From contig ONDJ01000002.1 in the NCBI GenBank assembly GCA_900316575.1, positions 1-64,000 of the forward strand: a DNA stretch of 64,000 nucleotides, written 5' to 3'. The position numbers and the translations under genes were made by a program. The notes below the pieces were generated by a model. The model did not search any database. It was not told where the DNA came from and saw only the letters and a program-made list of their open reading frames with translations. The first letter of the stretch is position 1. Each line of letters opens with the position of its first letter. Below, piece after piece: positions 45,625-55,099 of this stretch. This stretch comes from an uncultured Prevotellaceae bacterium. GTDB taxonomy: Bacteria; Bacteroidota; Bacteroidia; Bacteroidales; Bacteroidaceae.

Positions 45625-45714
45625 GAAGCAAAAGTAGTGCAAAAAGAGTGCAGAAGAAAGGAACTTGTTCATTTTATTCCTAACCACAGCCTATCTTCAT
45701 GAGGGGGCGCAAAG
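45625..45714 (-). promoter_or_regulatory. Promoter-bearing repeat, diverged copy C (fumarase)
   Basis: On the minus strand this stretch aligns along copy A: TTTGCGCCCCCTCATGAAGATAGGCTGTGG, an A/T-rich middle (ATAAAATGAACAAG), CCTTTCTTCTGCACTC, TTGCACTACTTTTGC. The -7 box TACTTTTG (45636-45629) replaces TATCTTTG. Similarity is lower than between A and B; about two thirds of bases match by eye. The remaining gap to 45777 shows nothing else. Confidence 0.55.
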
Positions 45715-45777
45715 TGATAGAGGCAGTTTCAAAACCAGCATATCTTTCTCTAAAGTTTCTAAATCTTATATTGTAGT

Positions 45778-46626
45778 CTATACATTTCTCACCAAGCGCA
45801 CCCCATCCGTTTCTATCTTCAATAGATGTTGGCGATAGAGAGTGCCTAAGGCTCGCTTAAAGGTCTTTTTGCTCACATTGAAGGTACTGGCGATCTCCTC
45901 GGGAGTACTCCAATCACCATAGGGCAAGAAACCATCAGCTGACGCTTGCAGAGCATGGAGAAGTGTTTGGGCAAAATCTATGAAACGCTCTTTGCCTGCT
46001 GTTCCAACGATAACATCAAGCTTACCATCAGCCCTTATGTTGGTGATAGTTCCAAGGAGTTTGTTGCCCGCGTGAAGAGGCTGAAAAATCTGATCGTCAT
46101 AAATTAGACCTTGATAGCGATGGTTCACAATTACTTTGAAGCCAAGCGGTGTTCTGTGCCAAATGATGAGCTCCACCTGCTCTCCACGCTGAAAATCGCG
46201 TTCAGAGGCTTGTCGCAAGTGCTTCTGTAATTTGGCAGAAGCCACTATGCGACTTGTTTCATGATCAATATATACGTACACCAAGTAGCTCTCGCCTATT
46301 TCCATTGTCTGACGTTGCTCGCGGTAGGGTACAAAAAGGTCTTTCATCAATCCCCAATCAAGAAAAGCACCATGCTCGTTCACCCATTTACATTCCAAAA
46401 AGGCACATTCGCCCACCTTGACCAGCGGCTTCTCCCTTGTTGCCACAAGACGCTCTTGCTGGTCTAAATAAACAAAAGCGGTTACCTCTTGGCCTATTTG
46501 CATCTCTTGGGTTACATAAGCCTTTGGCATCAATATGTCTCCTACTTCGCCCCCACAGAGCACAGCTCCATAATCCGTGAAGCGCACTATGGTTAGCGTA
46601 TTGTAGTTGCCCAGAGCTATTCTCAT
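45778..46626 (-). CDS. CvfB-like S1 RNA-binding protein
   Basis: This 282-residue protein has three OB/S1-like RNA-binding modules in the first 210 residues and a winged-helix end ([36 protein letters not shown]). That combination marks the CvfB/YitL family, which affects virulence or stress genes in Gram-positives by RNA binding. Its role in Bacteroidota is not clear. Its ATG overlaps the lolD stop by four bases (ATGA), so it is translationally coupled to lolD. Confidence 0.85.
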   Translation of the reverse strand: MRIALGNYNTLTIVRFTDYGAVLCGGEVGDILMPKAYVTQEMQIGQEVTAFVYLDQQERLVATREKPLVKVGECAFLECKWVNEHGAFLDWGLMKDLFVPYREQRQTMEIGESYLVYVYIDHETSRIVASAKLQKHLRQASERDFQRGEQVELIIWHRTPLGFKVIVNHRYQGLIYDDQIFQPLHAGNKLLGTITNIRADGKLDVIVGTAGKERFIDFAQTLLHALQASADGFLPYGDWSTPEEIASTFNVSKKTFKRALGTLYRQHLLKIETDGVRLVRNV

Positions 46627-47300
46627 GGCATTAAAGTGTTTGTGACATGCTCAGCAATAAGCCCATCCTTTATGCGAATGGTGCGATCAGCTAATTGAGC
46701 CAAGCTCTCATCGTGCGTGACAATCACAAAAGTCTGCCCCGTCTCCTCCCTGAGCTTAAAAAACAAGCGGTGGAGCTCACCCTTATTCTGCGAATCCAAG
46801 CTGCCACTCGGCTCATCAGCCAGCACCACGTCAGGCCTGTTGATCAAAGCCCTTGCCACAGCCACTCGCTGAGCCTCACCCCCACTGAGCTCATTAGGCT
46901 TGTGCAAAGCACGGTCGCTTAGCCCCATAAACTCTAACAATTCAGCTGCCTCACGCCTCAATTCCCCTCGAGAGCGACCAGCAATGAGCCCAGGTAGCAT
47001 CACATTCTCTAAGGCATTAAACTCAGGGAGCAACTGGTGGAACTGAAACACAAAGCCTAGATGCTTTCCTCTGAACTTTGCCAACTTGCTACTGCCCAGA
47101 CGTGTCACTTCCTGCCCTGCTATCTCCACACTCCCCTTTTCGGGTTTCAAGAGCGTGCCCATCACCTGCAACAAAGTGGTCTTCCCCGCGCCGCTGGCTC
47201 CGACAATGGCTACTACCTCGTGGGCAGCAATATGCAGGTCTATGCCCCGTAGCACTTCAAGCTGTCCAAACGATTTATGAATGTCTCTGACGTTTATCAT
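46623..47300 (-). CDS. lolD: Lipoprotein-releasing ABC ATPase
   Basis: LolD powers release of outer-membrane lipoproteins. The 225-residue ATPase shows Walker [12 protein letters not shown]-loop [24 protein letters not shown] signature [15 protein letters not shown], Walker [10 protein letters not shown] and the switch His in [12 protein letters not shown]. The [17 protein letters not shown] phrase is typical for LolD over other MacB-like ATPases. Its partner permease is probably the LolC/E gene at 27.3 kb, not a neighbour. It starts 68 nt after the antiporter stop and runs into cvfB. Confidence 0.9.
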   Translation of the reverse strand: MINVRDIHKSFGQLEVLRGIDLHIAAHEVVAIVGASGAGKTTLLQVMGTLLKPEKGSVEIAGQEVTRLGSSKLAKFRGKHLGFVFQFHQLLPEFNALENVMLPGLIAGRSRGELRREAAELLEFMGLSDRALHKPNELSGGEAQRVAVARALINRPDVVLADEPSGSLDSQNKGELHRLFFKLREETGQTFVIVTHDESLAQLADRTIRIKDGLIAEHVTNTLMP

Positions 47301-47368
47301 TGGCTTCTTGTTCTTTACTTAATCTTTAACATTTTAGAGCCTCCAAGTTCTCAGAATCCTACAATCGG

Positions 47369-49414
47369 CTATTTCACTCTCACAGGCACTCCGCTTCTCA
47401 AGGCTGTGTTTTCAGCCGAAGCATTGTGCTGATCAGGAAAGAGGAGCATGAGGTTTCTGGTGCTCAGATGGCGCTCTGTCTGTTCAGGCACATATTCCAT
47501 ATATTTGTGGTAGGACAGCGTGCCATGCCTTGCCATCACAATAATCACAAGATGGTCCTGGTGCGTGCGGTGAACAATCGGTGAGATGTCCGACCACGTG
47601 TTGTATTCAATCCACTGACTGTTGAGAACCTTGCCGTGGCGTTCATAATAGTCCTGCATAGCACGTAGTGTAGGCCCTGTGGCATAAAAATCCACGCCAC
47701 ACTGACATTGCTCAGCTATGCTGTGGAGCACTCCGAGCCAATGTTGGAAACCTTTCTCGTATTCAGCCCTTTTGGGCACTAACACATGGATCCTCTTCAT
47801 CAAGGCCAGCGATATCACAGAGCGATAAATCACCACCTCGCGCTGCATAGAAGCCAGCAAATCCGTCGTAAACTTTCCAAAGAAAGAGTCACTCACCTTG
47901 ATTTTCCTATGAAGGCCTATCAACAAAGAGCTTGCCCCGATTTCCATAGCCGTATGGTAAAGTGCTGTAGTTCTGTTCACTGCCCAACGGTTGTGTGTAG
48001 CCAGCGGCGCACCCACAGAAGCAGCAATACCCTCAGCCCTTTTCAACAATTGGGCGCTCTGTTTGTGTTGCTCAGGATTGTCCTCAAGCACTAGGCTCAC
48101 AGCCGACAACTGCACGTTGCCCCTCGAAGCCCTGAGCATCAGAGCCAACTCCATCAGCGGACTTACACCCTCTTCCCTTGAGAGAGCCACCAACACACGC
48201 TCAGTCTGCACACCATCAGAGGTATCATCTTCTGGCTTAGTCAGAGCTATATGACGCGAAGTGCGCTCTGTCACTACAGAACTCACCACACAGGTACCCA
48301 GTATCAACACCATTGCAGCGTTAAACACCGTTTCATCAAAAAGCCTATCCCCACTAGGCAACACAATATGGTAACCCACCAACGCCACAGCCAGAGTTGC
48401 AGCAGCACGGCTCGTTGTCAAGCCAAACATCAAGAACCTATCAGCCGTGTTCATCCTGAAAACATGGCCCGTCAATGCAGCAGCCACCCATTTGCCACCT
48501 ACTGCCACCAACAACATCAGCAACGACAGCGGCAACGTCAGCCTCCAGTCCAAGAAAGCAGCAGGATTGATAATCATTCCCACACCTATCAAGAAATAAG
48601 GAATGAACAGACTATTGCCTATAAACTCCACATGGCTCATCAAAGGCGAAGAAGGCGGAATCAGCCTGCCCAACACAATGCCCACAAGGAAAGCACCAAG
48701 TATTCCCTCAAATCCAGCCAATTCCATCAAGCCAGCACCAAGAAACACCAAGCTCAACACAAACACATATTGAGCCACCACATCGTCATAACGCCTAAAA
48801 AACCATTGGCAAAACCATGGAAACACAAACACAATCACAGCTCCCATACCCGCAACCATCAGCGGCAAACGCACAAAATGCGTAGAATCAGCCCCCCCCC
48901 TGTATAGTCCAGCTACAACAGCTAACACCAACAGCGTCAACACGTCAGCCACAATCGTAGCACCACTAGCAATGCCCACAGAGCGCCTGCGCGACAAACC
49001 ATAGCGCATCACAATAGGATAACTCACCAATGTATGCGACGACAACATAGCAGCCAACAACACAGAAGAAGGCCAGCCCATGCCCCATATCAATCCTAGC
49101 ATCAAACCCATCCCTGCAGGGCACAAAAAACTCAACAACCCCAACATTCCCGTCTGCCACTTCGTATTGCGCACATCCTGAACATTCATCTCCAATGAGG
49201 CCAAAAACATAATATAGTATAACCCCACCTTGCCAAAGAGCTCAAAGCTATCGTCGTAGTCCAACAAGTGAAAACCATAAGGTCCCACAAGCACACCAGC
49301 CACAATCAGCCCCACCACCGATGGCACATGCAGCCGCCTCATCAGCATGGGAGCAAACAAAATCACCCCCAGCACAATGAAGAAAATCCACGTAGGGTTA
49401 TCCACTATTGGCAT
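47369..49414 (-). CDS. CPA2-family cation/proton antiporter
   Basis: This 681-residue inner-membrane protein has about 12-13 membrane segments in the first 400 residues (FIVLGVILFAPMLMRRLHVPSVVGLIVAGVLVGPYG, SLVFLGAGLMELAGFEGILGAFLVGIVLG), a Kef/NapA-like plan, and a soluble C-terminal region of about 260 residues with USP-like features (VLVALSREEGVSPLMELALMLRA). It should exchange Na+ or K+ for H+. I chose ATG 49414 (MPIVDNPTWIFFIVLG). Nine Gs in a row in the coding strand (48892-48900 on the plus strand, as Cs) encode part of YRGGADS and may slip. Confidence 0.88.
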   Translation of the reverse strand: MPIVDNPTWIFFIVLGVILFAPMLMRRLHVPSVVGLIVAGVLVGPYGFHLLDYDDSFELFGKVGLYYIMFLASLEMNVQDVRNTKWQTGMLGLLSFLCPAGMGLMLGLIWGMGWPSSVLLAAMLSSHTLVSYPIVMRYGLSRRRSVGIASGATIVADVLTLLVLAVVAGLYRGGADSTHFVRLPLMVAGMGAVIVFVFPWFCQWFFRRYDDVVAQYVFVLSLVFLGAGLMELAGFEGILGAFLVGIVLGRLIPPSSPLMSHVEFIGNSLFIPYFLIGVGMIINPAAFLDWRLTLPLSLLMLLVAVGGKWVAAALTGHVFRMNTADRFLMFGLTTSRAAATLAVALVGYHIVLPSGDRLFDETVFNAAMVLILGTCVVSSVVTERTSRHIALTKPEDDTSDGVQTERVLVALSREEGVSPLMELALMLRASRGNVQLSAVSLVLEDNPEQHKQSAQLLKRAEGIAASVGAPLATHNRWAVNRTTALYHTAMEIGASSLLIGLHRKIKVSDSFFGKFTTDLLASMQREVVIYRSVISLALMKRIHVLVPKRAEYEKGFQHWLGVLHSIAEQCQCGVDFYATGPTLRAMQDYYERHGKVLNSQWIEYNTWSDISPIVHRTHQDHLVIIVMARHGTLSYHKYMEYVPEQTERHLSTRNLMLLFPDQHNASAENTALRSGVPVRVK

Positions 49415-49435
49415 ATTCAGGACACTTTTTCGGGG

Positions 49436-49443
49436 CAAAAGTA
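49436..49443 (-). promoter_or_regulatory. -7 box of the CPA2 antiporter
   Basis: TACTTTTG on the minus strand, 21 nt before ATG 49414, which supports that start. Confidence 0.6.
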
Positions 49444-49472
49444 GCCAAAAAACACTGATAAGCCCCACAAAC

Positions 49473-49503
49473 TTGCCCCAATCCGTCAATCTTCTTACTT
49501 TTG
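49473..49503 (+). promoter_or_regulatory. Promoter of asd
   Basis: TTG (49473-49475), a 20-nt spacer and TACTTTTG (49496-49503), 25 nt before ATG 49529. Confidence 0.72.
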
Positions 49504-49528
49504 TGCCCAAAAATAAACACACAAAACT

Positions 49529-50539
49529 ATGCGAGTAGCCATTGTCGGAGCCAGCGGCGCAGTGGGCCAAGAATTTCTGCGCATCCTCGCTCAGCGAGAG
49601 TTTCCTATTGACGAACTTCTGCTTTTCGGTTCATCCCGCAGTGCAGGAACCACATATACTTTCCGTGGAAAAGAGATAAAAGTACAACTTCTGCAAGACA
49701 ACGATGACTTCAAAGGCGTTGACATAGCCTTTGTCAGTGCAGGCGGCGGCACTTCTCAACAATTTGCTCAAACCATCACACGCCATGGAGCCGTGATGAT
49801 TGACAACAGCAGCGCATTCCGCATGGACAAAGACGTGCCCCTGGTCGTCCCAGAGGTAAATCCCGAGGATGCACTCACACGTCCGCGTGGCATCATTGCC
49901 AACCCCAACTGCACCACCATCATGATGGTAGTAGCCCTTGCAGCCATAGAGCGACTGAGCCACATCAAGCGCATCCATATCGCCTCGTACCAAAGTGCCA
50001 GTGGCGCAGGAGCAGCAGCCATGGCAGAGCTTGAACAGCAATATCGCGAAGTGCTTGATGGCAAGCCTGCCACTATAAGCAAGTTTCCACATCAGCTGGC
50101 CTACAACGTCATTCCCCAAGTTGACGTCTTCACAGACAACGGCTACACCAAAGAAGAAATGAAGATGTTCAACGAAACGCAGAAAATCATGCACAGCGAT
50201 GTGCTCACCTCAGCCACTTGTGTGCGTGTGCCCAGCCTGCGTTCTCACAGCGAAAGCATTTGGATAGAAACCGCCGAACCCATCACACCAGCGCAAGCAC
50301 GCGAAGCCTTCTCAACAGCACAAGGCGTCACCCTCATGGACAACCCCTCTGAAGGCATCTACCCCATGCCACTGCACTTAGCAGGCAAAGACGACGTCTA
50401 TGTAGGGCGCATACGTGCCGACCTGAGCAATCCTTGCGGCCTCAGCTTCTGGCTTGTGAGCGACCAAATACGCAAGGGAGCAGCCCTCAATGCTGTGCAA
50501 ATTGCAGAATACCTCATCCAACAGGGCAACGTGGGCTAA
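49529..50539 (+). CDS. asd: Aspartate-semialdehyde dehydrogenase
   Basis: Asd makes aspartate semialdehyde for lysine, diaminopimelate, threonine and methionine. The 336 residues show the NADP-binding [11 protein letters not shown] at the N terminus, the catalytic Cys in NPNCTTI near residue 130, and the substrate-binding [11 protein letters not shown]. The active-site His in that last motif is present. It is divergent from the CPA2 antiporter and has a good promoter. Confidence 0.96.
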   Translation: MRVAIVGASGAVGQEFLRILAQREFPIDELLLFGSSRSAGTTYTFRGKEIKVQLLQDNDDFKGVDIAFVSAGGGTSQQFAQTITRHGAVMIDNSSAFRMDKDVPLVVPEVNPEDALTRPRGIIANPNCTTIMMVVALAAIERLSHIKRIHIASYQSASGAGAAAMAELEQQYREVLDGKPATISKFPHQLAYNVIPQVDVFTDNGYTKEEMKMFNETQKIMHSDVLTSATCVRVPSLRSHSESIWIETAEPITPAQAREAFSTAQGVTLMDNPSEGIYPMPLHLAGKDDVYVGRIRADLSNPCGLSFWLVSDQIRKGAALNAVQIAEYLIQQGNVG

Positions 50540-50649
50540 ATACTTCACTTCAAAGTCTTGCAAGTAGTTACTCGAGGCACGCTCTTTTTCATTCAGCCCA
50601 CCAGTTTTCACACTAGCACGACCAGCAAACTCACTTTTTGGGCCATCCC

Positions 50650-50683
50650 TTTGACTAAAACAGAGCACCTTTGCATAACTTTG
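50650..50683 (+). promoter_or_regulatory. Promoter of coaX
   Basis: TTTG (50650-50653), a 22-nt spacer and TAACTTTG (50676-50683), 14 nt before ATG 50698. Confidence 0.6.
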
Positions 50684-50697
50684 CAGCAGCAAAGCCA

Positions 50698-51453
50698 ATG
50701 AACTTAGTCGTCGATATCGGAAATACCTTCGTCAAAGCAGCATTGTTCCAGCACAATGAGCTGGTCAGCAGTGTACATGAACGACGCACAGACTCACAGC
50801 GCTTCAGCCTCTTTGCCCAGCAGCATAGCATTGAAGCCTGTGCCGTTTCATGCGTAGTCCAAGACACCAGCGACATTGACCAATGGCTCAATAGCCTACA
50901 ATGCCCCATTATCTACGTCGATGGTACTACCCTAGTGCCTTTCCACAATGCCTATCGCACTCCACTTACACTTGGCAGTGACCGCATTGCCGCACTTGCA
51001 GGAGCCATCACGCTCTTTCCCCAACAAGACATACTCATCGCAGACATAGGCACATGCCTCACGCTCGATGTACTCACCCACGATGGCACATTCCTTGGTG
51101 GGAATATCTCGTTGGGGCCTTCCATGCGTCTGCAAGCACTGCATGAGGGCACCGCACGTCTGCCATTGGTAAACCACATCGGCGACACCCCTCTCATTGG
51201 CTACAACACAGAAACAGCCATACGCAGCGGAGTCATGCAAGGCCTTTCCCTCGAAATAGAAGGCTATGCACAGCGACTCCGTCAAACCATGCCCCAACTC
51301 AAAGTGTTGCTCACAGGCGGCAAGAGCACAGAAATGCTCCCTCTGCTCAGTCCATCACTTCAGCTTATTCATCAGCCTCATCTTGTAGAAACGGGGCTAA
51401 ACGCTATTTTGAACTACAACAACGCCACCTCCTGCCAAAGCCCATCGCAGTAA
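50698..51453 (+). CDS. coaX: Type III pantothenate kinase
   Basis: CoaX phosphorylates pantothenate, the first step to coenzyme A. The 251-residue ASKHA-fold enzyme has the phosphate loop DIGNTFVK at residues 5-12, GSDRIAALAGA in the middle, ADIGTCLTLDVL with the catalytic Asp, and a C-terminal VLLTGGKS. ATG 50698 (MNLVVDIGNT) matches the family; an earlier TTG would lie before the -7 box. It leads an envelope-gene operon (outer membrane protein, lptC, CNNM protein). Confidence 0.94.
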   Translation: MNLVVDIGNTFVKAALFQHNELVSSVHERRTDSQRFSLFAQQHSIEACAVSCVVQDTSDIDQWLNSLQCPIIYVDGTTLVPFHNAYRTPLTLGSDRIAALAGAITLFPQQDILIADIGTCLTLDVLTHDGTFLGGNISLGPSMRLQALHEGTARLPLVNHIGDTPLIGYNTETAIRSGVMQGLSLEIEGYAQRLRQTMPQLKVLLTGGKSTEMLPLLSPSLQLIHQPHLVETGLNAILNYNNATSCQSPSQ

Positions 51454-51471
51454 ACCTCAGCCCCCACTATC

Positions 51472-52797
51472 ATGAAAACATCCATGACATCTATCGTGCG
51501 CTCCACCATTATTCTCCTCACAGCCTTCGTGCTCCTTCCCCTCACTGCCCTTGCTCAGACCAACGGCAGCAATTCCCCTTATTCCCGCTACGGATTGGGA
51601 CTACTCCACAACGGGGCACAGAGCTTCAACAAAGGCATGTCGGGATTGGGCTATGCCCTCAGCGACGGCCAGCAGCTGAACTTCAAGAACCCTGCCACCT
51701 ATGCAGCCATTGACAGTGCTGCCTTCCTTTTCGACATAGGCTTCACGCTTCAAAATGCCAACATAGGTACTAAAGGCAACCGCGTCAATGCACGCAATGC
51801 CAACATTGACCACATCGCCGTAGGCTTTCGCATGTTACCAGGATTTGGTCTGTCGGTAGGTCTGAAGCCCTACAGCACAGTGGGCTACAACCTTTCAAAC
51901 ACCTCAACCTTTCAGCGCAATGGCATTGACGTCACACAAACAGAAACCTACAATGGCGATGGCGGTCTTCACGAAGTATATATGGGATTAGGCGTTCGCC
52001 CATTCAAGGGATTGTCCATAGGTCTCAATGCAGGCTATCTATGGGGCGACCTCACCCACACCGTGCTGGCCACCTTCAGCGACAACACCATATATTCCCG
52101 CAACCGCAAGTATGATGCCAGCCTGAGCACCTACAAGCTTGACGTCGGATTGCAATACTCCACGCGCCTCTCCTCCAAGAGCACAGGCACCATAGGCCTC
52201 ACCTACGGATTGGGACACACCATTGGTTCACGAGCTAAATACTACGACCAGCAGCTCAGCAGCTCAGCCGTAGTAACAGCCGACACCCAGCGCGTTGAAA
52301 AAGCCTTTGCCTTGCCCCACACCATAGGCGTAGGACTGGGTTGGACCTACCGCAATCGTCTGCGTATTGGCCTTGACTATACTTGGCAAGGCTGGAAAGA
52401 CGTAACCACTCCCGAACTTTCGGGCACAACCTACGTCACTCAAAAAGGCAATCTCAAGGACCGCCACACCTTTGTGCTTGGTGCCGACTATATGCCCAAT
52501 CCCAACAGCAACTACTGGCGTCACCACCTGCGCTATAGCATAGGACTCAGCTACAGCACGCCTTACGTTACTGTCAATGGCCAGGATGGACCTTCCGAAT
52601 ACGGAGCAAGTCTGGGTGTATCCATGCCCCTTGCCACCAGCTACACCTACTTTGGCAATTATCCCACCCTCCACCTCTCAGCAGGCTACCGACGAGTGCA
52701 GCCCAAACACTCATGGCAAGTAGCAGAAAACTATCTGTGGTTCTCTGTAGGTTTCACATTCAACGAACTATGGTTCCAAAAGTGGCGAGTACGCTGA
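51472..52797 (+). CDS. Outer membrane protein, FadL-like barrel
   Basis: This 441-residue exported protein has a signal peptide (to LTALAQ), then NSPYSRYGLGLLHNGAQSFNKGMSGLGYALSDGQQLNFKNPATYAAID, which recalls the FadL/PorV type of N-terminal hatch, and about 14 predicted strands with alternating residues. It ends in a strand with WFSVGFTFNELWFQKWRVR. This protein is found next to coaX and lptC in many Bacteroidales, which suggests a role in the outer membrane. Its substrate is unknown. Confidence 0.75.
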   Translation: MKTSMTSIVRSTIILLTAFVLLPLTALAQTNGSNSPYSRYGLGLLHNGAQSFNKGMSGLGYALSDGQQLNFKNPATYAAIDSAAFLFDIGFTLQNANIGTKGNRVNARNANIDHIAVGFRMLPGFGLSVGLKPYSTVGYNLSNTSTFQRNGIDVTQTETYNGDGGLHEVYMGLGVRPFKGLSIGLNAGYLWGDLTHTVLATFSDNTIYSRNRKYDASLSTYKLDVGLQYSTRLSSKSTGTIGLTYGLGHTIGSRAKYYDQQLSSSAVVTADTQRVEKAFALPHTIGVGLGWTYRNRLRIGLDYTWQGWKDVTTPELSGTTYVTQKGNLKDRHTFVLGADYMPNPNSNYWRHHLRYSIGLSYSTPYVTVNGQDGPSEYGASLGVSMPLATSYTYFGNYPTLHLSAGYRRVQPKHSWQVAENYLWFSVGFTFNELWFQKWRVR

Positions 52798-52804
52798 TCC
52801 TCCT

Positions 52805-53443
52805 GTGAAACAAGCCTGGTCTGCTCCCATTCTAATCCTTTTCATCACAGCTACATCCCTACTGAGTGGATGCGGAGGCGACAGCACACCCACCAGTGAA
52901 GCCATCACCCAGCGCGACTCCACACCCGTGATGGTCACCACTGGCGTCTCAAAACTCATCAGCGACAGTGGCATCATTCGCTACCGCATTGTGGCTGAAG
53001 AGTGGCGAATGCTCGATCGCACCACGCCTCCACGCCAAGAATTTCTCAAGGGAATTATCATGGAGCGCTTTGACGAGCGTTTTCTGCCCAATCTTACCAT
53101 TGAGGCCGACACTGCATTTTGTTACAATCAAAAGCTGTGGGAGCTCCGTGGCCGTGTGCGCATTGTCAATCGCGAAAAAGGCACAGTTTTCACCACCGAG
53201 GAACTTTTTTGGAACATGGATGAGCACCTCCTTTATGGCAGCAAATACATGCGCATCGTAGAGCCCGACCAAGAGATTGAGGGCGACAGCTTCGAGGCCG
53301 ACGAACAGCTCAATCATTATCTGGTGCGCCAAAGCCGAGGCTTCATGCCCCTACCCGACGAAAGCCGACATGGTCAAGGGAACCCCTCAAAAGCCAATTC
53401 TGACACCTTACAGACAGACAGCACTGCCAAAAAAGCGAATTGA
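52805..53443 (+). CDS. lptC: LPS export protein LptC
   Basis: LptC is the inner-membrane bitopic part of the Lpt bridge that carries LPS across the periplasm. The 212-residue product has a lipobox-like LLSGCGGD at residues 20-27 and a beta-jellyroll core (IRYRIVAEEWRMLDRT, GIIMERFDE, LPNLTIEADTAFCYNQKLWELRGRVRIVN, GTVFTTEELFWNMDEHLLYG). The start is GTG at 52805, 7 nt after the previous stop; no ATG is near. The C terminus is a 40-residue polar tail. Whether the Cys is really lipidated is unsure. Confidence 0.85.
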   Translation: MKQAWSAPILILFITATSLLSGCGGDSTPTSEAITQRDSTPVMVTTGVSKLISDSGIIRYRIVAEEWRMLDRTTPPRQEFLKGIIMERFDERFLPNLTIEADTAFCYNQKLWELRGRVRIVNREKGTVFTTEELFWNMDEHLLYGSKYMRIVEPDQEIEGDSFEADEQLNHYLVRQSRGFMPLPDESRHGQGNPSKANSDTLQTDSTAKKAN

Positions 53444-53511
53444 CCTTCCCAAGGTGTTTTCAAGAAATACTTATTATTTCAACAAGTTTCCCGCTCATTT
53501 TTCTCCCTGCA

Positions 53512-54759
53512 ATGCTCTTTGTAATACTCTTTCTCCTACTTGCGTTCTTTGCTGAAAGCTGCTATGTAGCCTTCATGCGGCCCGATATGCTGCTATGGCA
53601 ATCAGGACAAGAGGAATATCGGCATGTTTCCAAAGCCTTTCGTTTGTTGAGCCGCCATAATCGTTTAGCCTTGCAAACCCTGCGGGCTGTGAGCTTAGCA
53701 AGCCTATTGACAGCAGGCATCTTCAGCGCTTCGTTTATCCAAGAAGGGATTGAAAAGATCCCTCTCTGGGCTTCAGCCATTCTCATGGCGGTGGCTGTCA
53801 TTCTCTTCGTGTTCCTATTGGGAATGTTGCCCTATCGTCTTTTTGGCACAGACCAACATAGCCTCACCAAACGCCTATTGGCATGGCCTGCCGTGGTTAT
53901 CTGCTCACTCTGTGGCCTGCCAGTAGCCTTGCTCAATGCGTTGACAGCTGCTATATTGCGCTTCTTTGGTATAGCTACTCTGCCCTCACGCTTTGCCACT
54001 CGCGACTACGACCTTGAAGCACTACTGCGCATAGGATTAGAGCAGAGCGGCGATGCCCGAAAACGCTCTTCAGAAGTAAAACTCCTGCACAATGCACTGG
54101 AATTTAGCGATGTCAGCGTGAGCGACTGCCTTGTACCTCGCACAGAAATCGTCTTTGTAGAACATACAGCCACTCCCGAAGAACTGCGTCACGCCTTTGT
54201 GCGCAGTGGTAAGTCGAAGGTCATCATCTGTCAAGACGATTTGGACCACATCTTGGGCTACGTGCATTCTTCAAGCCTTTTCAAACTCAACCAAGACTGG
54301 CACGATGCCATCTTGAGCCTACCTGCTGTGCCAGAATCCATGCTGGCTTCCGAACTGATGCCTATGCTCTTGCAAGAAAAACGCTCGCTAGCTGTTGTGG
54401 TTGACGAATTTGGAGGCACTAGCGGCATTGTGAGCATTGAAGACTTGGTGGAAGAGGTGCTTGGCGACATCGAAGACGAACACGACTTCTCAACGCTCAC
54501 AGCTCGCAGAGCACCCGATGGCGACTACTTGCTTTCAGCCCGTTTGGAAGTGGAAAGTGTCAACGAAATGTTTGGCCTACATTTGCCCGAAAGCGACGAC
54601 TACACCACCGTGGCAGGCCTCTTGCTCACTACATTGCGACGCTTTCCTAAAAATGGAGAAACCATCAAGGCTGGAGAGTATCTATTCAAAATCATACGCG
54701 CCACACCTCGAAAGATAGAGTTGGTTCGACTGCACAATCCCGCAGAACATTCAGCGTAA
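53512..54759 (+). CDS. CNNM/CorC-type transporter (hemolysin family)
   Basis: This 415-residue protein has an N-terminal DUF21-like membrane domain, a pair of CBS domains (VPRTEIVFVEHTATPEELRHAFVRSGKSKVIIC... VVVDEFGGTSGIVSIEDLVEEVLGDIEDEHD) and a C-terminal CorC/HlyC domain (TTVAGLLLTTLRRFPKNGETI). Family members are linked to Mg2+ or Co2+ efflux. I chose ATG 53512; a TTG at 53440 overlapping the lptC stop would add 24 residues. The first membrane helix, with AESCYVAFMRPD, is diverged from the usual SGSEIAF. Confidence 0.85.
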   Translation: MLFVILFLLLAFFAESCYVAFMRPDMLLWQSGQEEYRHVSKAFRLLSRHNRLALQTLRAVSLASLLTAGIFSASFIQEGIEKIPLWASAILMAVAVILFVFLLGMLPYRLFGTDQHSLTKRLLAWPAVVICSLCGLPVALLNALTAAILRFFGIATLPSRFATRDYDLEALLRIGLEQSGDARKRSSEVKLLHNALEFSDVSVSDCLVPRTEIVFVEHTATPEELRHAFVRSGKSKVIICQDDLDHILGYVHSSSLFKLNQDWHDAILSLPAVPESMLASELMPMLLQEKRSLAVVVDEFGGTSGIVSIEDLVEEVLGDIEDEHDFSTLTARRAPDGDYLLSARLEVESVNEMFGLHLPESDDYTTVAGLLLTTLRRFPKNGETIKAGEYLFKIIRATPRKIELVRLHNPAEHSA

Positions 54760-55099
54760 TTGCTACACCCACCCCGTAAGCGAATAAGTGGACTTTTCGA
54801 CAATCACTTTCACGCTCCTCAATTTGCACTTACTGCTGTTTTGACCCACTTTGAAGCGAAAAAAGACAAGATCCGACGTAATATAAACAAGGTCCGAGGT
54901 AGAAAAAAATAGGTCCGAGGTCGTTTGAACGACCTCGGACCTATTTTTTTCTACCTCCCTGCTATTTTTTGCTCTTTTCAAAGAGCTTTATAACAGGGGC
55001 TATCTGGCCCTTCTTTTATTGCACGGCAAAAATAACCACTACAAGCAACAACTTGCAAGGACAAAAACAACTCTTCCTGCAAGAGCAATTTCCCCTCGC
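54760..55099. other. 340-bp gap with three GGTCCGAGGT-like words
   Basis: Between convergent CNNM and EEP genes. It holds a very long perfect hairpin (54896-54957) whose arms contain GGTCCGAGGT, with related words at 54871 (ATCCGACGTA) and 54891. A second short hairpin GCTCTTTTC-AAAGAGC lies near 54972-54987. Positions 55000-55099 hold nothing I can name. Confidence 0.6.
54896..54957. terminator. Perfect 30-bp hairpin, bidirectional terminator
   Basis: Arms 54896-54925 and 54928-54957 are perfect reverse complements over 30 bp with a 2-nt loop (TG). A7 and T7 runs inside the arms give a U-tract for both strands. It is much longer than a normal terminator stem. Confidence 0.85.
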
